From Dehalococcoidia bacterium (GTDB taxonomy: Bacteria > Chloroflexota > Dehalococcoidia > GIF9 > AB-539-J10): a stretch of 12,087 nucleotides of DNA. Under the pieces are notes generated by a model. It did not search any database and was not told where the DNA came from. It worked only from the letters and a program-made list of their open reading frames with translations. The DNA is taken from NCBI GenBank assembly GCA_023229725.1, contig JALNYR010000015.1, positions 1 to 12,087 on the forward strand, in the 5' to 3' direction. Of the stretch, positions 1-6,407 are shown one piece after another (within the stretch, counting starts at the first letter, position 1; each line of letters starts with the position of its first letter). A program made the position numbers and the translations under genes.

Positions 1-1899
1 CGTCTTGATGGAGATGTAGGCCCTCATGGTGATGGAATCCTTGAAGCCGCAGGAATCGGTGACAGTGAGGGTGACGGTGTAGCTGCCCTGGCGGTCGTAA
101 ACGTGGGAGGGGTTCTGTGCGCTGCTGGTGCTGCCGTCGCCGAAGTTCCAGAGCCACTCTTCAATCTCGCAGCCGGGCGTGGGGGAAGAGAGGTCAGTGA
201 AGTTGACCTCGAGGCCTGGCTGGCCGGAGCGAGCGACGCCCTTGAGCTTGGCGTTCATACCGACGGGGTTGCCGTTGGGGCAGGGCCCGTCGAGCCACGG
301 GGAGTAGTCGATGCCGAGCGTGACGGGGTTGCCGAGGCCTTGATGGTCGCCGTCGTCATCGGGTGTGTCGGGGCCCGACTCGTCGCCCCACCAGTTCTCC
401 TCGCAGTCGTCATCCCCTGGGGGGCAGATGCCCGGCTCTGCGGAGTCGACGAATTGGTAGCCGAGGTCGTTGTAGACGCCCCAGTAGCGGTTGTCGTAGA
501 TGCTGTTGCCGTTGGTGGTGAGGTAGGAGGGGCCGCTGGCACCGGGCTCTCCGGACGGCAGAGCACAGTGTCCCCAGGTGAAGATGCCGACGTCGTTGTC
601 GTGGATGTCGCAGCAGTCCTGGACGGTGACATGCGACTCGTAACTGCAGAAAATGCCCACGCCCTCCGGGTTGGACCACGACGGCTGTCCGGGTTCGGCG
701 GAGAACACGTCACCCTGGTAGTGGTCGTATATCTCCGTACCGGACACGGTCACGTGGGAGTAGTAGTCGGCCCAGATGCCGGTGGTGCAGAACGATGCGT
801 AGGACCAACTGCCCTGGATGAAGCCATCGGTGATGTTCACGGTGTCGTTGTATACGTAGATGCCGACGTTGCAGCCGGTTATGGCGGGGTTCTCGATGTC
901 AACGGAGTTCCCGCCGTCGTTGTCCACGTAGATGCCGTAGCCGGCGTAGCAGTCGTCGCGCACGTCGTAGATGTCGAGGTCTCTTAGCGTGGTGCCGGCG
1001 GTGTAATAGCAGTACACCGCGACCTGGTCGCCGACGCAGTACTCGAACTGGGTGCCATCAAACTCGAGGTTCTCGACGAGCACGTCGTCCGCGAAGATGC
1101 CTGCCAAGTATAGGCCGCTCAGTCCGGGATGGTTGAGAGGGTTGTAGCAGACGATGGCGTCTTCCTCCTCTCCGATGACCTCCGTGCCACTGTCAGTGAC
1201 GTTGAAGGCCGAGTACGTGCCGGCGAGCACGTGGACGGTCGACTCGGAGACGGCGTCGATAGCAGGCTGGATGTCGCAGAAGGCGTTGTAGCCGATGACG
1301 AGGTCCATGCCGTCGACGATGACGGTATCACCGGCCCAGGCGGGCTCGCTGCAGTTCCAGTCGTCGTTGACCCAGACTTCAGTGGGGGGAAGGACGGTGT
1401 AGGTGCCGGCGGCCGGAGTGAAGGTGATACCGGCACCGCCGGTCTTTGCGCCGGCCAGGTTCTCGAGGGTGAAGGAGGTAGCCGTGGCTACTTTGAGGGC
1501 CCTGAAGGTGACGCTGAAGAAGACGAAGTCATTGGAGGGGCCGGTTCCCGCCGACGCCGTGTTGAGGTAGGCGCACGAGACGTAGGTACCCTGGTCGACA
1601 GGGCCGGTGTAGACGCCGCCGGCTACGGCCGGTGCGGTGGGTATGTTGCCGGCAGCGACACTGACGACGTCGATGAGGGTGTCATCGAAATGGAGTTCCG
1701 CCTGACAGCTGCCGAGGTCAGTCACGTCGATGCGGACCTGCACGGTCTGTGTCCCGGTACCCTGGAGGATGATGTTGCCGGTGTAGATGTCTCCATCGGC
1801 AGCAGAGACAAGCGGCACACCGAGGGAGAGGACGAGCAGGCTGGCGACCATGATGGTCGAGAACGCCCGTGAAAGGGCTCGCACCACCTTTGTACTCAT
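1..1899 (-). CDS. Exported cohesin-like / parallel beta-helix / PKD surface protein (3' end beyond left edge)
   Basis: The frame is open for 633 codons from ATG 1899 to the window edge, so the C-terminus is missing. The start is fixed by AAGGAGGAG at 1907-1915, 7 nt upstream. Residues 1-34 form a signal peptide ending LVSAAD. Residues 37-170 read like a cohesin: a VQVRIDVTDLG strand, then LHFDDTLIDVVSVAAGNI, then a late FFSVTFRAL strand and closing GTYTV. Residues 171-535 look like a right-handed beta-helix, opening with AFCDIQPAID and a VLAGTY turn and closing with ENWWGDESGP and YSPWL, as in NosD/pectate-lyase-like helices. Residues 549-633 are a PKD domain with WNFGDGST and a TVTLTVTD strand. 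No catalytic residues are identifiable. The neighbouring genes encode dockerins, so a scaffold or adhesin role is inferred. The cohesin call is by pattern only; another domain of the cohesin/CBM-like beta-sandwich fold is the alternative. Whether the missing end carries a dockerin or anchor is unknown. Confidence 0.88.
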   Translation of the reverse strand, partial: MSTKVVRALSRAFSTIMVASLLVLSLGVPLVSAADGDIYTGNIILQGTGTQTVQVRIDVTDLGSCQAELHFDDTLIDVVSVAAGNIPTAPAVAGGVYTGPVDQGTYVSCAYLNTASAGTGPSNDFVFFSVTFRALKVATATSFTLENLAGAKTGGAGITFTPAAGTYTVLPPTEVWVNDDWNCSEPAWAGDTVIVDGMDLVIGYNAFCDIQPAIDAVSESTVHVLAGTYSAFNVTDSGTEVIGEEEDAIVCYNPLNHPGLSGLYLAGIFADDVLVENLEFDGTQFEYCVGDQVAVYCYYTAGTTLRDLDIYDVRDDCYAGYGIYVDNDGGNSVDIENPAITGCNVGIYVYNDTVNITDGFIQGSWSYASFCTTGIWADYYSHVTVSGTEIYDHYQGDVFSAEPGQPSWSNPEGVGIFCSYESHVTVQDCCDIHDNDVGIFTWGHCALPSGEPGASGPSYLTTNGNSIYDNRYWGVYNDLGYQFVDSAEPGICPPGDDDCEENWWGDESGPDTPDDDGDHQGLGNPVTLGIDYSPWLDGPCPNGNPVGMNAKLKGVARSGQPGLEVNFTDLSSPTPGCEIEEWLWNFGDGSTSSAQNPSHVYDRQGSYTVTLTVTDSCGFKDSITMRAYISIKT

Positions 1900-1906
1900 T
1901 AGGCGA

Positions 1907-1915
1907 CTCCTCCTT
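1907..1915 (-). promoter_or_regulatory. Strong Shine-Dalgarno of the cohesin-like gene
   Basis: AAGGAGGAG on the minus strand, 7 nt before ATG 1899. It closely matches the anti-SD complement and decides the start of a gene whose 3' end is outside the window. Confidence 0.8.
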
Positions 1916-1930
1916 ACATGCGCGGACACC

Positions 1931-1966
1931 GTGCCTGCAACGCCCGATTTCCAGGCTGCAGGTCAC
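1931..1966 (-). other. Hairpin in the 5' leader of the cohesin-like gene
   Basis: On the minus strand GTG-A-CCTGCA pairs with TGCAGG-CAC around a 17-nt loop. This gives nine base pairs with one bulged A. The structure ends about 16 nt before the ribosome binding site. It could protect the long leader or affect initiation. No known riboswitch class was recognised in the leader, so function is open. Confidence 0.35.
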
Positions 1967-2091
1967 CGGGTATGTTCATCTCCGGGTCGTGTGTTTCGAA
2001 CAGGACGTATCAACCAGGAGCCGGAAAGCAGTGCGGTTGAAGCCTGTCCCGGACAACAGCACCGGCACGCTCTTCTCCGCGTGTAGACCGG

Positions 2092-2120
2092 ACATTACCG
2101 CGAAGCGCGCCGGATGTCAA
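2092..2120 (-). promoter_or_regulatory. Sigma70-type promoter of the cohesin-like gene
   Basis: A perfect -35 TTGACA (2120-2115) is separated by exactly 17 nt from a -10 TAATGT (2097-2092). The predicted transcript starts near 2085 and has a leader of roughly 185 nt before ATG 1899. The cohesin-like gene therefore appears to be transcribed separately from the protease gene upstream. Confidence 0.7.
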
Positions 2121-2135
2121 TAGGAGCAGGGACTC

Positions 2136-2154
2136 CCGCGCCGGGGCAGCGCGG
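2136..2154 (-). terminator. GC-rich hairpin after the protease gene
   Basis: CCGCGC and GCGCGG form a perfect 6-bp stem around a 7-nt loop, 17 nt after the protease stop codon and just before the next -35 box. No U-run follows, so it is not a canonical intrinsic terminator. It may stabilise the protease mRNA 3' end or insulate the two transcripts. Confidence 0.3.
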
Positions 2155-2170
2155 TTCCTCCATGTCAGGC

Positions 2171-2431
2171 TTACGTATCGAGCGGATCCAGCAGGGCGTC
2201 GTCCTCGGGGCTGCTCCACAGGAGCTTGAAGAGGATGCCCACCGTTGTGTCCGGGTCCACCGTGAATTGCGCGACGTGCATCGAATCCACGATGTTCGTC
2301 TGTCCGTCGTCGGTTGTGTCGGTGCAGAGGAGTTGCGTTGCATCGAGGCTGCGCAGACCGACAGTAAACTGCGCGATGAACATGGCGTCGACGATGTTCA
2401 CCTGCGCATCGAGGTTGGCGTCTCCTTCCAT
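2171..2431 (-). repeat. Dockerin-plus-tail module, copy 1 (protease)
   Basis: The module starts at MEGD and contains two F-hand calcium loops, GDANLDAQVNIVD and TDTTDDGQTNIVD, each followed by a helix (AMFIAQF, SMHVAQF). A tail LFKLLWSSPEDDALLDPLDT ends the protein. It is paralogous to 4410-4670 and 4878-5138. Loop positions 10/11 are Ile-Val in both repeats. Confidence 0.85.
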
Positions 2432-4027
2432 CCAGACACCACTGCCGATGGTGGTTGTGCTGTCCTGTGCGGACGTATCACTCCACGCTGAGTCCAGGCC
2501 TGGCTCGTCTGCCACCGACCAGGCACGGTACCAATAGATACTGGCGGGATCGAGGCCGACGTCGCCGCACGCGGCGCCGGGTCCCTCGTATACCGGATAG
2601 CCATCCTCCGGCCCTGAGGGAGGAGACCCCTTCTTGCCTCGCACGATGGTTCGCTCAGCTCCCGCGCCGGCCGTCCACGTCAGGGCTGCACTGGACTGAC
2701 CCGTGGCAACCGCAGAGAAACTCGCCGGGGGTAGGGGCTTGGTCAAGAAGAATTCTTCGTTGCCGCTGTCCGCCGCGCCGGCATTGCGTGACTGCGCAAC
2801 GAAGTAGCACACGGTTCCCGGTGGCAGATCGGCCACATCCGCAAGGAACGTGTCTCCAGAGCCCATCTCCGGCTGCCATTCGGTCGTGTATTCGTATGAC
2901 CCACTGCTCGACGTGCCAAGTGCGAAACGACAGTCGCGGTCATAGCCCGAGTCGTCCACCAGTGTTCCGTCCAGACGCGCACTCGTCTCCTCCACATCGG
3001 TCGCAGCGTTTGTCTGGACCACCGGCGTTGGCAGGGCGACTCCGAACGAGATATCGAGCGTCTGCCAGTAGAACGCGTTGACCACGCAGGTCGTGTCGTA
3101 GTCCATGTCCATGTCGACGCGGAAGAGACCGTTGGGACGCACGCCGTTCGCTGTGCCCCAGCTGTTGAGCATCACCCAGTAGCTGTTGTCCGGGTCGGTG
3201 TCGTCGTAGCCGACGCACAGCACGGCGTGGCCGCCCCAGCGGCTCGTGCCGCGGCAGATGGCGCCGAGGTCGCACGCGACCTCTTCTCCGCTGTGCAGCC
3301 AGAAGCTCGTGAACTGGGACCATGCGGACGCTGTAGGCACGAAGAACGCGAACCACACGGCCTTGCCGGAATCCAGGGCGGACTTGATGTTGGCTATCGC
3401 CGCCTCGTCGCCCGGGACTCCCTCGCTCGCGTGTGTGGGTACGGTCACGGCGGCGATGTCGCCTATCGGATAGTACGGCTCGGTGGCGATGGACCCGCAG
3501 ACCACGTCGCAGCCCGCATCCCTGTCCTGCCACTGGGCGCTCGTGTTCGACCACGGGATGCAGATGCCGGTGGCCTCGTAGAATCTCACGAAATCGTAGC
3601 TCAGCCACCCGCCGTCGCAGCAAGGGTTGCCCGTGATTGGATACTGACACGAGTTGATGTACTGCACCGAGAGGCGGTCCAGGATGCCGGTCTGCGTGTC
3701 GAGAGCGATCTCCATGCAGCCCGTCCCGGCCCAGGCCCAGCAGTTCCCGCAGCTCCCCTGGCTGCGTTCTGATGGGACGTAGTCCAGGTGCGAGAGGAGG
3801 TCGACCGAGCCACCAGGAGCGCCCGCCAGCTGCGCCTCAAGCGGGGCAGCGATTGTCGGCGCGGAGTCGTAGGAACGCATCCATTTCCGGAACGTCGCGT
3901 CGTCCGGCTGCATGACCGGGAAAGACTGAGCGTCGGCGGCGTCGACAGACGCCGCCGGAGTGGAAGAGAGGAGGGACAGCGTGAGCAGCGCCGCAACAGC
4001 TGATGCGCACCACAGTCGCCGAGTCAT
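2171..4027 (-). CDS. Secreted papain-family (C1A) cysteine protease with Fn3-like domains and dockerin
   Basis: A 618-aa exported protease. With ATG 4027, residues 1-33 form a signal peptide (MTRRLW, hydrophobic core, ASVDAADA). The catalytic domain spans about residues 70-330. QGSCGNCWAW supplies oxyanion Gln90 and nucleophile Cys96, GGHAVLCVGY supplies His267, and YWVMLNSWG supplies Asn288: a complete papain set. The propeptide appears short (about 40 residues), with no clear I29 inhibitor domain. Two Fn3-like sandwiches follow (about 331-428 and 432-525). A two-repeat type I dockerin occupies 533-591, followed by a conserved tail ending LLDPLDT. ATG 4039 is an alternative, but its AGGGG abuts the start codon with no spacer. 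The GTG at 4132 is unlikely because it lies upstream of the promoter -10. The dockerin should tether the protease to a cohesin; the partner may be the neighbouring gene. Fold and mechanism are well supported, the substrate is unknown. Confidence 0.93.
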   Translation of the reverse strand: MTRRLWCASAVAALLTLSLLSSTPAASVDAADAQSFPVMQPDDATFRKWMRSYDSAPTIAAPLEAQLAGAPGGSVDLLSHLDYVPSERSQGSCGNCWAWAGTGCMEIALDTQTGILDRLSVQYINSCQYPITGNPCCDGGWLSYDFVRFYEATGICIPWSNTSAQWQDRDAGCDVVCGSIATEPYYPIGDIAAVTVPTHASEGVPGDEAAIANIKSALDSGKAVWFAFFVPTASAWSQFTSFWLHSGEEVACDLGAICRGTSRWGGHAVLCVGYDDTDPDNSYWVMLNSWGTANGVRPNGLFRVDMDMDYDTTCVVNAFYWQTLDISFGVALPTPVVQTNAATDVEETSARLDGTLVDDSGYDRDCRFALGTSSSGSYEYTTEWQPEMGSGDTFLADVADLPPGTVCYFVAQSRNAGAADSGNEEFFLTKPLPPASFSAVATGQSSAALTWTAGAGAERTIVRGKKGSPPSGPEDGYPVYEGPGAACGDVGLDPASIYWYRAWSVADEPGLDSAWSDTSAQDSTTTIGSGVWMEGDANLDAQVNIVDAMFIAQFTVGLRSLDATQLLCTDTTDDGQTNIVDSMHVAQFTVDPDTTVGILFKLLWSSPEDDALLDPLDT

Positions 4028-4076
4028 ATGCACGCTCATCCCCTGGCGCCGGACTGCGCTCTCTCGGTCCTGATGG

Positions 4077-4093
4077 CCTGTCCGGCGGACAGG
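4077..4093. promoter_or_regulatory. Palindrome at the transcription start of the protease gene (possible operator)
   Basis: CCTGTCCG-G-CGGACAGG is a perfect 8-bp inverted repeat with a 1-nt centre. It lies immediately downstream of the -10, across the predicted start near 4089. The position suits a repressor site or a 5' mRNA stem. A related TGTCC-C-GGACA lies at 2045-2055 in the leader of the cohesin-like gene. No cognate regulator is in the window. Confidence 0.4.
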
Positions 4094-4095
4094 GG

Positions 4096-4125
4096 ACAGT
4101 ACATCATTGTTTCGGGAGCCGTCAA
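4096..4125 (-). promoter_or_regulatory. Promoter of the dockerin protease gene
   Basis: A -35 TTGACG (4125-4120) and a -10 TACTGT (4101-4096) are separated by 18 nt. The -35 is strong (5 of 6) and the -10 weak (3 of 6). The predicted start near 4089 gives a leader of about 60 nt before ATG 4027. It also argues against translation from GTG 4132. Confidence 0.5.
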
Positions 4126-4409
4126 AGGACACGCGACTGGTGCTGCCGCTGAATCCCCGGGCAACTCATGCCGAGTGATGCGCAATGACACGGAGAGCAA
4201 CTTCGGAGGTGCTGTGCCGCGTCCAAGCGTGCGCCGGATGTGCCTGCGTGGAGGCAGTTCCTCCGGAGAAGCCGCTATCCGACGTTCGAGGACGGAACCC
4301 CTGGATCTCCCACCCCACCACCTGCCGGCCATTTCAAGAGCGGCTTGTGCAGAACCCCAGCCGTACCGATCGGGTCAACGGCGCACTGGGCGACATGCAC
4401 GCTGACACG

Positions 4410-4670
4410 CTACCAGTTCAACGGGTCGAGCATGCCCTCGTCATGCGGAGCGTCCCAGAGCGGTGCGAACAGGACGTGTCCTGAACCCGTGGGGTCGACC
4501 GTGAACTGCGCAATATGCATCGCATCGACGATGTCCACGTGTCCGTCGTCGTTCGTGTCCGCGCACGTGAACTCGTAGAGATCGAGCGGTCTCGACCCTA
4601 CCGTGTACTGCGCCACGAACATGGCATCGACGATGTTCGTGTGTCCGTCTACCGACGCGTCACCCTCCAT
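4410..4670 (-). repeat. Dockerin-plus-tail module, copy 2 (minimal dockerin protein)
   Basis: Paralogous to 4878-5138 and 2171-2431. It starts MEGD, has Ile-Val at loop positions 10/11 in both repeats, helices AMFVAQY and AMHIAQF, and the tail VLFAPLWDAPHDEGMLDPLN. Adjacency to copy 3 suggests local duplication. Confidence 0.85.
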
Positions 4671-4865
4671 CAGTCCCGGCACGGTGGTGACGCGCACCGT
4701 GAGCGGCAGCGCCGCCTCGGTGGATGGGGCAATCACGGCCGGTGCGTCCGCGGCAACCAGGAGCGGCAGGCTGCCCGGTGCCTGTCCTGCGGCGGCAAAT
4801 GCCGCCATGAGTGCCAGGGAGAAGCCCCAGGCTCTTGCCCGTCGGCGTCTGTCGCTACTTCTCAA
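4410..4865 (-). CDS. Minimal exported dockerin protein
   Basis: A 151-aa protein with no enzyme or binding domain other than a dockerin. Residues 1-39 form a signal peptide (RRRRAR n-region, Ala-rich core, VAADA). Residues 40-64 are a short Ala/Pro/Thr/Val linker. Residues 66-124 form a two-repeat dockerin with loops GDASVDGHTNIVD and ADTNDDGHVDIVD. The tail 124-151 ends DEGMLDPLNW. Translation starts at TTG 4865, chosen because AGGAAGAG lies 6 nt upstream and no ATG or GTG lies between the in-frame stop at 4880-4878 and this TTG. That SD overlaps the stop codon of the gene upstream, and only 12 nt separate the two genes, so they are probably co-transcribed and translationally coupled. It could be a plug or competitor for a cohesin, an adaptor, or the remnant of a gene that lost its functional module. 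A remnant is less likely because signal peptide, both calcium loops and tail are intact. Confidence 0.85.
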   Translation of the reverse strand: MRSSDRRRRARAWGFSLALMAAFAAAGQAPGSLPLLVAADAPAVIAPSTEAALPLTVRVTTVPGLMEGDASVDGHTNIVDAMFVAQYTVGSRPLDLYEFTCADTNDDGHVDIVDAMHIAQFTVDPTGSGHVLFAPLWDAPHDEGMLDPLNW

Positions 4866-4877
4866 TGTCAGCTCTTC

Positions 4878-5138
4878 CTAGGGATTCAGGGGGTCAATCA
4901 TGCCGTCGTCTGCCGGACTCTCCCACAGTGGTTTGAAGAGCACGTTAGCGGTCTGATACGGATCCACGACGAACTGCGAGATGTGCATGGCGTCGACGAT
5001 GTTGACTGCGCCTTCATCAGTTGTGTCGCCCGCCATCATTTGATCGGCATCGAATGTACGCAGCCCGACGACGTACTGAGCGACGAACATGGCGTCGATG
5101 ATGTTGGTCGTGCCATCGAGATTGGTGTCGCCCTCCAT
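4878..5138 (-). repeat. Dockerin-plus-tail module, copy 3 (471-aa protein)
   Basis: Calcium loops GDTNLDGTTNIID and GDTTDEGAVNIVD, helices AMFVAQY and AMHISQF, and tail VLFKPLWESPADDGMIDPLN. It is paralogous to the modules at 2171-2431 and 4410-4670. The first repeat has Ile-Ile rather than Ile-Val at positions 10/11. Confidence 0.85.
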
Positions 5139-6293
5139 CAGCCCAGCCCCTCCATGCAGCCAGACGGCGCCGGATGCGACGGTGATGGATGTGGGGCAGA
5201 ACGGCCATGTGAGGCCCGTGCTGGCCACGAGATCGTCCATCGCCTCCTCAATGGCTGCAAGCAACTGGTCCTGGATATCCGTATTGACGTAGCCCTGCAG
5301 CCCCGAATACTCGGGGCCGAGAAGAAATGACGACATCGTGATTGAAGGGGCCCCGCCGCTGCAGCCGACCTCACCTTCGGCAGAGAAGGTAGCGGTCTTG
5401 GTGGCGGTGCCAATCGAGAATGTCGCATCCGTCACGGTGGCGGTGAGCGTGTCGAATGCCACGTTTGCATCTGAAAGCGTTGCCGTGATGCCGAACGCGG
5501 AGCACGACGCGTCCACTTCCAAGAAGCTGCCGGGTATCGCGATGCCGACGTTCCAGTTACCTTCCCCCTCGGCAAGATAGCTGGTTGCCTTGGTTTCCAG
5601 TACCCCGGTCATTCCGTCAATCTTGCCCTTCAAGTAGGGCGCCGTGCAGAGTGTCTCGCTGGAATCGAACCACGTCAGCTTGAGCTTGTCCTCTCCAGAA
5701 CTGTTTACTACCGTGATGCCGGTCAGGGAGGCGTCGGGTGGTGACACGGTCAGCTCGCTCGCTTCAATAACCTGGTTGATGACGTCGGCAACGGTATCGA
5801 GGTCCCCCTGCGTCAGGGCAGGCTCGAATGACGCGCCAATCACGACGTTGTCGATGGCCGTTACCTCAAGAGAGCCGCCGGGCCCCAAACACGCGATGGT
5901 CGCAATGCACTCAATCTTGGGCGCAGGCGAGACCCCCAACAGGTCCAGTTCAGCCCGAATCAGTACGTCCGTGGTTCCCGGGTCAACGGCGAATATGAAC
6001 TTGATGGGGTTGAGGCCGACGGATACGCCCAAGACACTCAGCGTGATGCCGTTTACCTGCATGTACGGTCCCTCGGTACCCGAGCTGGAGAGGGTTACCG
6101 TCGCGTCGGACATCTGAACCGTCGCATTCGTTATCTTGCCAACGAGCCAGGTTTCAATCTCGGCCGCGGTGTAGTCCTCCGTGTCCGCCGCGCTCACGAG
6201 CGGAGCCGAGGCGCCAACAGTGAGGAGCGCCAGCATGACGAGTGTCATCAGCAGGCGGGGAGCCGCCCTCAATCCGTTCTTGGAGTTACGCAT
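4878..6293 (-). CDS. Exported dockerin protein with three helix-beta units (possible lipid-binding TULIP/LmeA-like fold)
   Basis: A 471-aa protein. ATG 6293 is preceded by GGAGGTG at 6308-6302 with 8-nt spacing. Residues 1-36 form a signal peptide (PLVSAADT). Residues 40-381 are beta-rich and contain three similar units, each an amphipathic helix followed by beta strands. Unit one is AAEIETWLVGKI then VQMSDATVTL (about 41-83). Unit two is LDTVADVINQVIEASE then LTVSPPDASLTGITVV (165-208). Unit three is IQDQLLAAIEEAMDDLV then ITVASGAVWL (340-380). This resembles LmeA/DUF2993-type tubular lipid-binding proteins, but the match is to topology, not to a named motif, so the function is tentative. 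Paired cysteines (about 129/135, 216, 264, 311, 366) suit an exported protein. A dockerin occupies 386-444 and the tail 445-471. The minimal dockerin gene follows 12 nt later. Confidence 0.9.
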   Translation of the reverse strand: MRNSKNGLRAAPRLLMTLVMLALLTVGASAPLVSAADTEDYTAAEIETWLVGKITNATVQMSDATVTLSSSGTEGPYMQVNGITLSVLGVSVGLNPIKFIFAVDPGTTDVLIRAELDLLGVSPAPKIECIATIACLGPGGSLEVTAIDNVVIGASFEPALTQGDLDTVADVINQVIEASELTVSPPDASLTGITVVNSSGEDKLKLTWFDSSETLCTAPYLKGKIDGMTGVLETKATSYLAEGEGNWNVGIAIPGSFLEVDASCSAFGITATLSDANVAFDTLTATVTDATFSIGTATKTATFSAEGEVGCSGGAPSITMSSFLLGPEYSGLQGYVNTDIQDQLLAAIEEAMDDLVASTGLTWPFCPTSITVASGAVWLHGGAGLMEGDTNLDGTTNIIDAMFVAQYVVGLRTFDADQMMAGDTTDEGAVNIVDAMHISQFVVDPYQTANVLFKPLWESPADDGMIDPLNP

Positions 6294-6347
6294 CTCTTCC
6301 GCACCTCCGCACCATAGTCATGTGATGTCCCTGCAGGCAGGTTCCGG

Positions 6348-6362
6348 GCGAATCTAATTCGC
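6348..6362 (-). other. Short perfect hairpin or inverted repeat in the leader of the 471-aa gene
   Basis: GCGAAT-TAG-ATTCGC is a perfect 6-bp inverted repeat with a 3-nt loop. It lies about 10 nt downstream of the predicted transcription start near 6371. It could be an operator or a 5' stabilising stem; no U-run follows. Confidence 0.35.
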
Positions 6363-6377
6363 TCCTGAGGTCGAGCC

Positions 6378-6407
6378 AGTATAGCCGCGCATCGACAGAA
6401 GTCACAA
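6378..6407 (-). promoter_or_regulatory. Promoter of the 471-aa dockerin gene and minimal dockerin gene
   Basis: A -10 TATACT (6383-6378, 5 of 6) lies 18 nt from a -35 TTGTGA (6407-6402, 4 of 6). The -35 overlaps the stop codon of the CARDB gene upstream. The predicted leader is about 78 nt. Confidence 0.5.

Larger units (their letters stand above)
4028..4409. other. 382-nt intergenic region between the minimal dockerin gene and the protease gene
   Basis: No supported gene. It holds the protease promoter (4096-4125) and palindrome (4077-4093). At 4235-4281 a nested potential hairpin has an outer stem CGGAT/ATCCG and an inner stem GGAGG/CCTCC around a 5-nt loop. There is no U-run, so a terminator for the upstream operon is not demonstrated. 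The rest shows nothing recognisable. Confidence 0.5.

Noticed and set aside
103..1872. Long plus-strand open frames opposite the beta-helix gene.
   Set aside because: They are Val/Ala/Asp/Gly-rich with no domain, and lie antisense to a frame with signal peptide, cohesin-like, beta-helix and PKD motifs.
1900..2090. A known riboswitch (for example cyclic-di-GMP) in the long leader.
   Set aside because: No conserved core of a class I know could be recognised; only generic hairpins.
4028..4132. GTG 4132 as start of the protease gene.
   Set aside because: It lies upstream of the promoter -10 at 4096-4101, and the added residues precede rather than form the signal peptide.
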